Positions 53,716 to 61,892 of a DNA stretch of 64,000 bases are shown piece after piece. Both the position numbers and the translations under genes were made by a program. How positions within the stretch are numbered: the first letter of the stretch is position 1; each line of letters starts with the position of its first letter. The DNA comes from Acidimicrobiia bacterium UBA4744 (GTDB lineage Bacteria; Actinomycetota; Acidimicrobiia; Spongiisociales; UBA4744), in assembly GCA_002403855.1 (NCBI GenBank), contig DHIO01000022.1, positions 1 through 64,000 of the forward strand, given 5' to 3'. The notes beneath the pieces were generated by a model. That model did not search any database. It was not told where the DNA came from and saw only the letters and a program-made list of their open reading frames with translations.

Positions 53716-54434
53716 GTCGTTCCCACCTCAGCGGCGGCCACCCAGCGCCGCAAGCCCACCAAGGCCATCACGAGGAACAGAACGTACAGGGCGGCAAACA
53801 TGTAGGCCCCGGTCACGAGGTAGAGGACGATGGCCGACACGTTGACCGGGAGGATCCACAGCCACCACGACTCGACCTTTTTCCTCGACAGCAACACCAT
53901 CGCCACCACCGACGCAGCCACGATCGACGCATCCCAGTACGTGTAGAGAGCTTGATCCCAGCCGGCGTCGAGTAGCGATCCGAAGGCGACCGCAAAAAGT
54001 GCTCCGACGGCGACGACGAGAAGGCGGTCGGGATGAGTGAGCCGTGTCACCCGCAGCTCGGAGTGGTTCTCTCCACCCCGGGTCCATTGGGCCCATGCCC
54101 AGAACTGTACCGGCAGGTAGTAGCCCCAGTGCAGCCAGGTCTGGCCGATCAGGCCGATATCCTGGAAGAACCATCCCATCAGCACCACCGAGAGGATGCC
54201 GACCGGCAGCGCCAGCACATTCCGGCGTTGAGTGATCCAAACAGACCACAGCGAGGTGACGGTGCCGGTGAACTCGACCCAACTGGGTGCGATTCCGGGT
54301 GCGAAGCGGCGAGTGGCAAGCCAGTAGACGGCGCCGGCGGCCAACGAACCCAACGCCGCGATTGCCGCGTGCCGATGCTCCCAAGGACGCCCGAACCAGG
54401 GTGCAGCAGCAGCCGCTTCGGTCGCGATGGCCAT
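53712..54434 (-). CDS. pnuC: PnuC-family nicotinamide riboside/mononucleoside transporter
   Basis: 240 residues with seven membrane helices: 'VEFTGTVTSLWSVWITQRRN', 'LALPVGILSVVLMGWFFQDI', 'GYYLPVQFWAWAQWTRGG', 'TYWDASIVAASVVAMVLLSR', 'SWWLWILPVNVSAIVLYL'. The W-x-x-W-I-T-Q/R-R-N-V segment and the W-W-L-W-I-L-P motif are hallmarks of PnuC, which imports nicotinamide riboside for NAD salvage by facilitated diffusion and trapping by phosphorylation. Trapping normally needs NadR or NrtR-controlled kinases; only a nadR remnant is 13 bases upstream. Confidence 0.9.
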   Translation of the reverse strand: MAIATEAAAAAPWFGRPWEHRHAAIAALGSLAAGAVYWLATRRFAPGIAPSWVEFTGTVTSLWSVWITQRRNVLALPVGILSVVLMGWFFQDIGLIGQTWLHWGYYLPVQFWAWAQWTRGGENHSELRVTRLTHPDRLLVVAVGALFAVAFGSLLDAGWDQALYTYWDASIVAASVVAMVLLSRKKVESWWLWILPVNVSAIVLYLVTGAYMFAALYVLFLVMALVGLRRWVAAAEVGTT

Positions 54435-54447
54435 GGTTCGTCTCCTT

Positions 54448-54969
54448 TCAGGTCAGTGTGGGGAAGACCGTGAGCGGCCGCACCAACTCGAGAGCCCGAT
54501 CGAGGCGCTGCTCGGGTGGGCCGGTCAGCACTGCAACTTCGGCTCCCGAGGCTCGAGCGCGCCCGGCCATCGCTTGGTGCATCCAGTGCCGCTGGTGGTC
54601 GGATTCCCGGGTTCCGTCCTGCACCCAGTCGAAGTCGGGGGGAGCAGAGGAGGTATAGGTCGGGCCGTGCTTCCTCAGCGAGCGCGTCGAGATTCTGGTC
54701 GCTAGTGAGAGATTCGCTCGAGCCGCGGGGACGAGCCAGTGGAAGTTGGCGCCGAGATCGTCTCGGAGCATGGTGGCCGAGATTGGGAAACGGGTCCGAT
54801 CCGGATCGACGAGCACGTGGGTGGCGTCCATCATCCTGGCCCAGCCATCTCCCCATTGCTCCGACGGCGACCGTAGCCCGGTGGATATGACGCAGTTAGT
54901 CTTGCCGGCGACGAATTCGAGCCGGAACCCATGGACGGTGAGCTCGCCCGGATACCCGGCAGACCCCAT
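54448..54969 (-). pseudogene. nadR remnant (NMN adenylyltransferase/ribosylnicotinamide kinase)
   Basis: Open frame of 173 codons with NadR-like pieces: 'DATHVLVDPDRTRFPISATM', 'LGANFHWLVPAARA', then, after loss of about 100 codons that would hold the Walker A kinase segment, 'DNLDALAEEARPDLYLLC'-like sequence in a shifted frame, and finally 'DFDWVQDGTRESDHQRHWMH' back in the first frame. The switch falls at a run of six G (54637-54642); one G fewer would restore the frame. The N-terminal GxFxPxHxGH nucleotidyltransferase motif is also missing. Upstream of pnuC by 13 bases. Confidence 0.7.
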
Positions 54970-55051
54970 TCATGGATCCCTCCTCGAGCCTATGGATCTG
55001 GATGCCCGTGAGCAAGCACCCACCGATGTCTCTCGACAATCAACCTGAGCC

Positions 55052-56221
55052 ATGACCGGGAAACCGCGCCGAGTCGACCAGCTGATCCTCCACTTGGCGG
55101 TCGCCGCCAACGCGGTTGGGTTGGGTGTGATCCTCGCTCTCCTCGCCGACCTGCAGGACGCCTACGCCCTGCCCACGGCCGGTCTCGGTTTGATCGCCGG
55201 TTCGAGTTTCGTTGCCGCCTTCTTCGCCTACGTGTGGTTGTCCCGCTACGCCGACCGGGGCCATGCAAAGGCAATGCTGATTGCCGGCACGTTGCTGGGT
55301 GCAGCCGCCCTGATCCTGGCCGCCTATGCGAGGGAACTGTGGACCTTCGTTGCCGCCCGGGCGATCCTCGGCCTGGCCGAGGGAGCCTTCGTCCCGGCGG
55401 CCAGGCGGGTCGTCCTGGACTGGACCCCGAACAAGCCGGGTGAAGTTCTGGGACGCATCCTGGCCGCTTCGGTGGCGGGTTTTGCCCTGGGCCCGGTGAT
55501 CGGTGTCTTGCTCGCCGAGCAATTCGGACTGCAGGTCCCATTCCTGGCACCGGCGGCCGTCCTGCTGCTGGCCGTCCCGGTGGTCTTCCGGCTGAGAGCG
55601 CCCGCCCCCGTCCCCATCAGCGAGGAGAAGCCCACCCTCAGCCTGCTCCGGAACCGCCTGGTTCTCGCCGGGCTGGCGTTCGGAGCAATCGACTTCGCAA
55701 CGATCGGTACCGTCGATGCCTTGTGGGCGCGGCTCCTGACCGACCGCGGCGCTTCCACTGTCTTCGTCGGCGCGAGTTTCACCCTCATGGCCATACCGAT
55801 GATTGGGCTGGCGCCGGTGTTCGGCCGTTTGGCCGACCGCCTGACGCCCACCCGGGTCGGACGGCTGGCCATGTTGCTCGTAGTTCCCGCGCTGTTGGGC
55901 TACGGCTGGCTGGAGGCCCCCGTCCTTTTGGCAATCACGGGGATTGTGCACGCGGTCGGCATTGCTGCGTTGGCTCCGGCCGGGGCCGCTTTGGTCGCGG
56001 CCGGCAGTCCCTTGGACATGGTGGCGCGTGGTCAAGGTCTGCTGGAGGCGGTCGGTTTCCTGGCCGCTGCGGCCGCCTCGTTTCCGTCCGGGTGGGCGTA
56101 CGAGACCATCGGGCGGACCACATGGTTCGCCGGAATGGCGGCCCTCGTTGTTGGCTTGTTCGCCGTCGGGTTGTCGCTAGGGAGTCCGCGAGTGGAAACC
56201 GGCGGAAGCCTCCGGGAGTGA
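55052..56221 (+). CDS. MFS transporter
   Basis: 389 residues, twelve membrane helices. First helix 'LILHLAVAANAVGLGVILAL', motif A-like 'SRYADRGHAKAMLIAGTLLG', second-half motif A 'FGRLADRLTPTRVGRLAML'. A proline/charge-rich central loop 'RLRAPAPVPISEEKPTLSLL' separates the halves. Substrate unknown; DHA1-like by length. Divergently placed from the NAD-salvage operon (start 83 bases apart). Confidence 0.88.
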   Translation: MTGKPRRVDQLILHLAVAANAVGLGVILALLADLQDAYALPTAGLGLIAGSSFVAAFFAYVWLSRYADRGHAKAMLIAGTLLGAAALILAAYARELWTFVAARAILGLAEGAFVPAARRVVLDWTPNKPGEVLGRILAASVAGFALGPVIGVLLAEQFGLQVPFLAPAAVLLLAVPVVFRLRAPAPVPISEEKPTLSLLRNRLVLAGLAFGAIDFATIGTVDALWARLLTDRGASTVFVGASFTLMAIPMIGLAPVFGRLADRLTPTRVGRLAMLLVVPALLGYGWLEAPVLLAITGIVHAVGIAALAPAGAALVAAGSPLDMVARGQGLLEAVGFLAAAAASFPSGWAYETIGRTTWFAGMAALVVGLFAVGLSLGSPRVETGGSLRE

Positions 56222-56262
56222 ACGTAACGGGACGCGAGCCGGCGACGACTGCCCGACTTCGT

Positions 56263-57120
56263 TCAGAGATTGCCGCCCGAGAAGCCGCCTCCCCCAAGAC
56301 CCCGTCGCTGCCGGGCTACAAAAGAATTGGCCAGCGCATTGGCCGGGAAGTAGTCGCCGGGCACTTGGCCACTCACCGCGAAGTGGTACAGCGCCGCCTG
56401 GAAGATCCCGCTCAGTGACGTAACAACGACCACGGCCATGGCGATCCACAGCACCCCAATCACAATCGCAACGCCCACGGCCGCTCCGCCGGCCGCAACC
56501 CCCAGTGCGATGATCGCAAACGCCGGCAGGGAGACTACGAAGCCCAGCAGCCCGAAACCGACCCGAGCGGCCAGGTTCTCGCCCCAGGTCTTCTTGAACA
56601 GCGATCCTGAGCGTTTGACGGCGTCGAGAACTCCAATGTCCTCTAGGACGAGGATCGGGACCACCAAGAAGGTGACCACCGACCACGCTACCCCGGCCAG
56701 GCCGACGACGATCCGGCCCAGGGCCCCGGCTCGCTCTTCGATTGCTCGCAGGATCATGGACACGGTAGCCGTGACGATTGCCCACGGCAGGATCCGGCCG
56801 GCCCGGCGGCCGGCTCCGCGGAGTGCGCTCCCCAGGGTCGGGTCGCCGCCCGTCAGCCGCTCGTCGGCGGCGTGCACGAGGGCGGCGTTGAAGAAGATCG
56901 TCACGAACGAAAGGGTGACGTACATCACACCGAAAAGGACGTAGTCGACTGGGCCCAGCTCTTCCCCCTCAAAACCGCCGACGGCGAGAATCGGCGCCAG
57001 GAAGCCGGCCACCACGATCACCGTCGCCATGGTGGACATGACCGGCAGAAGCAGCAGTTCTCTGTCGGCCTTGAGGACCCTCCACGATGCCTTCGCAAGT
57101 TCGATGGTGTTTCGGAACAC
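56263..57120 (-). CDS. DUF6159-like integral membrane protein
   Basis: 285 residues from GTG 57120 (GGAGGA upstream; a TTG five codons earlier is also open). Six or seven membrane helices. 'FRNTIELAKASWRVLKADRE' is the typical opening of this family, which has cytoplasmic N-terminus and no known function. The C-terminus 'GGGGFSGGNL' is Gly-rich. It is convergent with the MFS gene (41 bases apart). Confidence 0.72.
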   Translation of the reverse strand: MFRNTIELAKASWRVLKADRELLLLPVMSTMATVIVVAGFLAPILAVGGFEGEELGPVDYVLFGVMYVTLSFVTIFFNAALVHAADERLTGGDPTLGSALRGAGRRAGRILPWAIVTATVSMILRAIEERAGALGRIVVGLAGVAWSVVTFLVVPILVLEDIGVLDAVKRSGSLFKKTWGENLAARVGFGLLGFVVSLPAFAIIALGVAAGGAAVGVAIVIGVLWIAMAVVVVTSLSGIFQAALYHFAVSGQVPGDYFPANALANSFVARQRRGLGGGGFSGGNL

Positions 57121-57271
57121 GAAGACCTCCTCCAACGCGTCGTTGTTTCCGACCGATCATGCCACAACGCCCTGCGACACGCAGCAGACCTCCGGCGATT
57201 CTCGTCCCAGCTCGAGGGCTTCCGGTTACGTGGCAAAGGCCCGGTTCTGGACGTCGGCCGGCCTGGACGGG

Positions 57272-57997
57272 TCATTTTCCCGAGGCGAACAGCAGGGCCG
57301 TTGCTCGAAAGGCCGCAACCAGGAAGAACCCAAAAGAGATCGTGACCACAGGAATGAACCACGCTCGTGTCCGTGCGGGATCAGGGAGGGTGTACTTCCA
57401 GGAGGGGTGTAAGGGCTCGGCCACCAATCCGGGAGGGTCGGGCTGGTCGATGAGACTTCGATCGGGTTGGCAGGTCACATAGTTGCTGCGCTTCACCACT
57501 CCACCCACCCTATGGCCGGATCGCCAGGTCATGCCGTAGCAGTCACCGTCAAAGACCCCGGTGAGTCCCAGCTTGAGACGGCCACCATGCTCGAAGGAGC
57601 TGCCTTCGATACCATCGAACATCTGGTCGACGCCGTCGATGTCGACCTGACCCGTCTCGACTGCCAGCCGGGCTTCGTCGAACCGATCGGCCACGGCACG
57701 GGCGGGTGGATACTCGGGGTTCGGCTCGGTCCGCCCCATCGCTGCTGCCGCTAGAACCGCCAGGGAGACTCCAGCAACCACCAGGTATGCGACAAGCCGG
57801 CGTCGCAGGCCATGTCGTCGATGCAAGCCTCTTGCCGCTTGTTCGGCGGCGGTCCTGGTCGGGTAGAAGCCGACAGCCCGGCCGCCGGCGATGAGCTGCC
57901 AACGACCCGGCGCGTCCAATCGGATGGTGTACGCCCCGGCGCTCTCACCTTCGTCGTCCTCCTGCCAGACAAGCAGGGGCGTCGGCTGGCGACTCAT
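57272..57997 (-). CDS. Hypothetical membrane-anchored protein
   Basis: 241 residues from the ATG at 57997 (GAGG five bases upstream). N-terminal soluble part 'LVWQEDDEGESAGAYTIRLD' with a strand-rich head (about residues 8-65), a helix 'LVAYLVVAGVSLAVLAAAAM', an external region with Cys residues ('DGDCYGMTWRSGHRVGGV') and a C-terminal helix 'AWFIPVVTISFGFFLVAAF'. Two membrane passes put about 110 residues outside. Family not recognised. Confidence 0.65.
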   Translation of the reverse strand: MSRQPTPLLVWQEDDEGESAGAYTIRLDAPGRWQLIAGGRAVGFYPTRTAAEQAARGLHRRHGLRRRLVAYLVVAGVSLAVLAAAAMGRTEPNPEYPPARAVADRFDEARLAVETGQVDIDGVDQMFDGIEGSSFEHGGRLKLGLTGVFDGDCYGMTWRSGHRVGGVVKRSNYVTCQPDRSLIDQPDPPGLVAEPLHPSWKYTLPDPARTRAWFIPVVTISFGFFLVAAFRATALLFASGK

Positions 57998-58257
57998 TCG
58001 ACCTCGATAGCGGGTCTCCTTCAACGATACCGCCCCATGAGCTCCTGCCATCGAAGCCCAACGGCGTTCAGGCCACCGAGGCCGGAGCACCCGCCAACTG
58101 CAGCCAAGCAGCGTCCCGTGCGGTTGACGAGGGTCTGAGCCCTGGCCGGCGAATCTGATCGTTCGAGATCAGGGTGATCGGCTCGGAGGCAGACGCACGG
58201 GTGGCTCTTCCTGGACCACCCCAAGGCGCCGCCCGCTACTCGCGTATCGTTGGCGAG

Positions 58258-58866
58258 ATGACACGAACCGCCGACCTCGAGAATCCCCCTTCACCCAACG
58301 GTAAAGAAGTGTTGACCCCATCCAGCCGTGCCGATTGGCGCAGTTGGCTTGCTTCGAACCCCGACCGGCAAGAAGGTCTGTGGATCGTCTACCGCAAGAA
58401 GTCGAGCAGCCTCGCTGGTCCGGCATACGACGACCTGGTCGAAGAAGCACTGTGCTTCGGGTGGATCGACAGTCAATCCCGGCGGGTCGACGACGACCGC
58501 ATGATGCAATGGTTCTCCCCCCGCCGAAAGGGCGGGTTGTGGTCGGCGCTCAACAAGGACCGGATCGAGCGGCTGGTACGTGAAGGCCTCATGACCGAGG
58601 TCGGCCAGGCGGTGATCGACGCGGCGAAGGCCGACGGCTCGTGGTCCCAGACCGACGAGGTCGACGCCCTCGTCGTCCCCCCCGACCTGCAAACCGCCCT
58701 CGATGCCGCGGCCGAGGCAAAGGTCGCCTATCAAGCTCTGCCCGACTCGGCCAAGAAGCAGTACCTGTGGTGGATCTACACCGCCAAACGGCCGGCTACC
58801 CGGGCCGGCCGAATCGAAGAAACCATCCGCAAGCTCTCATCGGGGGAAACCCTCGGATCCATATAG
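58258..58866 (+). CDS. YdeI/OmpD-associated family protein
   Basis: 202 residues. 'SRADWRSWLASNPDRQEGLW', 'YDDLVEEALCFGWIDSQSRR' and 'QWFSPRRKGGLWSALNKDRI' are the signature segments of this widespread cytosolic family (bacteriocin-protection YdeI/YdhG-like). Biochemical function unknown. Start ATG 58258; residues upstream have no homology. Confidence 0.85.
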   Translation: MTRTADLENPPSPNGKEVLTPSSRADWRSWLASNPDRQEGLWIVYRKKSSSLAGPAYDDLVEEALCFGWIDSQSRRVDDDRMMQWFSPRRKGGLWSALNKDRIERLVREGLMTEVGQAVIDAAKADGSWSQTDEVDALVVPPDLQTALDAAAEAKVAYQALPDSAKKQYLWWIYTAKRPATRAGRIEETIRKLSSGETLGSI

Positions 58867-58963
58867 GCCCGCTTGTAATCGACGTTGCCATCGGCTCTAC
58901 TTGGGGAGACCCCGGACGCCGGTCTTGAGGCGATGGACATTGATTGAACCTCGGAGGGTTTTT

Positions 58964-60376
58964 GTGAGCCAGAACGATGCGGGAATAGCGGCCTACATCT
59001 CCGAACTGATGGGGCGAGCGCGTAAGGCGCAAAAAGTAGCGGAAGGGTTCTCACAGGAGAAAGTGGATGAGCTCGCCGCGGCAATCACCTGGGAAATCGC
59101 TGCGAATGATGAGCTTCTAAGGGAGATAGCCGAATTCTCATTCGAGGAATGCCGGTTGGGTGATGTCGCCTCCAAAATCGCCAAGGTCGCCGGCAAATGC
59201 CGGGGAATATTCTATGACGTCAAGAACGCCAAGAGCGTAGGGGTAGTCGAGGAGATCCCTGAACGGGGGCTTGTACGCATTGCGAAGCCCGTTGGTGTCA
59301 TCGGCTCGCTGGTACCCAGCACGCAGGGAGAATTCCATCCGTTGACTCAGGCCATATTCGTGGTGAAAGCCCGGGACGCAGTCATATTCTCACCCCATCC
59401 CAGGAGCAAGCTCACAACCCTGAAAGTGACGAACCTCCTTCGGGCCGTAATGAAGAAGTATGACGCTCCAGAGGATCTGTTCATCACAATCGAGGATCCG
59501 TCGATTCCGAAGACCAATGAGCTCATGAGGCAATGTGATCTGGTCATTGCCACCGGCGGGCAGCCCATGGTTCGCGCCGCCCACAGCTCAGGAACCCCGG
59601 CATTTGGTGTCGGAGCGGGAAACGCCATCATCATCATCGACAAGACCGCCGACCTTGCTGATGCGGCAACCAAGATCAAAGCCAGCAAGACATTCGACCT
59701 TGCCGCAGGATGCTCCTGTGACAACGCTGTCGTAATTGATAGGTCGGTATACGCCGAGATGCTGACCGAATTCCGCAAGGTCGGCGCTCATCTGCTCAAT
59801 GCGGATGAGAAGGAGAAGCTGAAGAAGACAATCTGGCCTGAATGGCCTGACAACCACATCATCAACAGGCATGTCGTGGCGTCACCAGTGAGCAATATCG
59901 CCGAGCTGGCCGGCCTCGATGTCCCCGAGGGAACCTGCCTGTTGCTGGTAGAAGAGGACAAGACCGGGGAAGCATCTCCCTTCAGCGGTGAGAAGATGAG
60001 TCTTGTCACAACTGTCTACAAGAGCAGCAGCATTGACGAGGCAATCCGCATCACCAATGAGAACCACGCATACTCAGGTAGTGGACATTCTTGCGGAATC
60101 TTCTCTGCGACACCCGAGAACGTGGAGAAGCTGGCTTTGGAAACCTATACGACTCGTGTGGTCGTCAACCAGCCTCAGGCCGCAACCAATGGCGGCAGCT
60201 GGGTCAGCGGAATGCCGTTTACCCACTCTCTGGGCTGTGGAACGTGGGGCGGCAATGGCATATCGGAGAACGTTGCGCTCAAGCACTACATGAACAACAC
60301 CTGGGTCATCCGCGAGATCCCCAGCTTCCAACCTACCGACGAGGAACTGTTTTCCGGCTTCACGCCTCGCGGATGA
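58964..60376 (+). CDS. CoA-acylating aldehyde dehydrogenase (SucD/sulfoacetaldehyde-dehydrogenase type)
   Basis: 470 residues from GTG 58964, with CGGAGGG upstream. Converts an aldehyde plus CoA and NAD(P) to acyl-CoA (or the reverse). It matches succinate-semialdehyde dehydrogenase (acylating) SucD and sulfoacetaldehyde dehydrogenase along its length: 'VEEIPERGLVRIAKPVGVIG', 'CDLVIATGGQPMVRAAHSSG', 'FGVGAGNAIIIIDKTADLAD', 'TLGCGTWGGNGISENV'-like end. The nucleophile is Cys250 in 'LAAGCSCDNAVVID'. First gene of a three-gene operon. G+C content is lower than that of neighbours, which suggests transfer. Substrate aldehyde unknown. Confidence 0.88.
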   Translation: MSQNDAGIAAYISELMGRARKAQKVAEGFSQEKVDELAAAITWEIAANDELLREIAEFSFEECRLGDVASKIAKVAGKCRGIFYDVKNAKSVGVVEEIPERGLVRIAKPVGVIGSLVPSTQGEFHPLTQAIFVVKARDAVIFSPHPRSKLTTLKVTNLLRAVMKKYDAPEDLFITIEDPSIPKTNELMRQCDLVIATGGQPMVRAAHSSGTPAFGVGAGNAIIIIDKTADLADAATKIKASKTFDLAAGCSCDNAVVIDRSVYAEMLTEFRKVGAHLLNADEKEKLKKTIWPEWPDNHIINRHVVASPVSNIAELAGLDVPEGTCLLLVEEDKTGEASPFSGEKMSLVTTVYKSSSIDEAIRITNENHAYSGSGHSCGIFSATPENVEKLALETYTTRVVVNQPQAATNGGSWVSGMPFTHSLGCGTWGGNGISENVALKHYMNNTWVIREIPSFQPTDEELFSGFTPRG

Positions 60377-60413
60377 CTCAGACCGGTATCTGGACGCGGA
60401 CCTTGGACGAAGA

Positions 60414-61892
60414 ATGGGAGACAGCAGTCTGAAGAACCGCATTTCAACTGCCGAGCAGGCGGCGGCCTCAATACGGGACGGTATGACGGTTGCCATGAGC
60501 GGATACGCCATGGCGGGCTATCCCAAAGCTGTTGTCGAGGCTCTTGTCCAACGCAAACAGAGCGGTGAGGACCTGTCGTTCGGATTGATTACCGGCGCCA
60601 ATGTGCCATGGCTGGACGAAACGCTCGGATCGGCGAAACTCGTAACCCGGCGGGCCCCCATGGTGGCCAGCCGCACCCTCGCCGCGCAAGCCAACGATGG
60701 TTCTCTGCGCTACGTCGAGCAGCAGATGAGCAAGATGCCCCGGCTGCTAAGAGACGGCAGTTTCGGAGACATCGATATCGCCGTGGTCGAAGCGCTGGGA
60801 TTCGACGAAAACGGCGATCTCATACCCAGCAGTTCGGTCGGGATGACGCATTATCTGATGGACGCGGCGGATGAGATCATTGTCGAGATCAATGCCGCTC
60901 AGCCGGAGGTGCTCCGAGATCTGCATGACATATACATCCCGGCAGCAGCGCCCGATACGGAGCCGATCCCGCTGGTCCGCACCGATCAGCGAATCGGTGA
61001 GTCGGGAATCCAGGTTGACCCGAAGAAGATCCGATACATCGTCGAGACCGATATCCCGGAACGACTGGGACCCCAGCCAGCAGGCACAGCGGTGACAAAG
61101 TACATCGCCGACCATCTGTTCAACTTCCTCGAGTTGGAGGTACGAAAGACCGGTGGGCATCTTCCGCCGATTCAGACCGGCTTCGGCGGTATCGCCGATT
61201 CCATTGCCGAGGGGTTCCAGCAATCCGGTTTCCGCAACCTCCAGTTCTTCTGCGGAGGCATTACCGAGCCTGTGTTAGAACTCCTTGTTTCCGAAAAAGC
61301 AACAGCTCTATCAACGGGTGGATTGGGCATGAGCGAGAGGGTGGAGCAGATTCTGAACGACACTCCGAATTTGCGCGACCACCTGGTAATCCGCAACGGT
61401 GACATATCCAACAGTGCCGAAGTGATCGGCCGGTTGGGGCTGGTGGCATTGAATACCGGTATTGAGATTGACCTCTACGGCAATGTGAACTCCAGCCATG
61501 TCGCCGGGAGCCGGGTTGTGAACGGTATTGGAGGCGGAGCGAGTTTCGCCCAGAACGCCGGCCTGTCCGTGATTCTCCTACCTTCCACGGCCAAAGGCGG
61601 AGCCATTTCGAACATCGTCCCCATGGTGTCCCACCAGGACATCGGTGAACATGATGTCGATGTGGTCGTGACCGAGCACGGCGTCGCCGACCTACGCGGG
61701 CTGGATGACGGAGAACGGGCGGACGCCATCCTCACGCACTGCGCATCTGAGGCCTATAGGGGGCAATTGACGGCCTACCTGCGGACTGCACGCCGGCAAT
61801 GCGGCGGACATCATCCCCAGCTACCCGAAGCGGCGTTCGGATGGTATCGACGGCTCAAGGAGGAAGGGACCATGCTGGAGAAGGGATCATGA
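60414..61892 (+). CDS. CoA-transferase of the acetyl-CoA hydrolase/Cat1 family
   Basis: 492 residues. Family I CoA-transferase related to succinyl-CoA:acetate and propionyl-CoA:succinate CoA-transferases and Clostridium kluyveri Cat1. Motifs: 'AMAGYPKAVVEALVQR' near the N-terminus, 'VVEALGFDENGDLIPSSSVG', the glutamate that carries CoA as a thioester (Glu285 in 'CGGITEPVLELLVSEK'), 'NVNSSHVAGSRVVNGIGGGA' and 'VDVVVTEHGVADLRGLDDGE'. It moves CoA between carboxylates. Overlaps the next gene by ATGA and follows the dehydrogenase by 37 bases, so the three are one operon. The C-terminal 30 residues ('CGGHHPQLPEAAFGWYRRLK') are longer than usual. Confidence 0.88.
   Translation: MGDSSLKNRISTAEQAAASIRDGMTVAMSGYAMAGYPKAVVEALVQRKQSGEDLSFGLITGANVPWLDETLGSAKLVTRRAPMVASRTLAAQANDGSLRYVEQQMSKMPRLLRDGSFGDIDIAVVEALGFDENGDLIPSSSVGMTHYLMDAADEIIVEINAAQPEVLRDLHDIYIPAAAPDTEPIPLVRTDQRIGESGIQVDPKKIRYIVETDIPERLGPQPAGTAVTKYIADHLFNFLELEVRKTGGHLPPIQTGFGGIADSIAEGFQQSGFRNLQFFCGGITEPVLELLVSEKATALSTGGLGMSERVEQILNDTPNLRDHLVIRNGDISNSAEVIGRLGLVALNTGIEIDLYGNVNSSHVAGSRVVNGIGGGASFAQNAGLSVILLPSTAKGGAISNIVPMVSHQDIGEHDVDVVVTEHGVADLRGLDDGERADAILTHCASEAYRGQLTAYLRTARRQCGGHHPQLPEAAFGWYRRLKEEGTMLEKGS

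Noticed and set aside
55040..56035. A 331-codon minus-strand open frame
   Set aside because: Shadow of the MFS transporter gene; Gln/Arg-rich composition.
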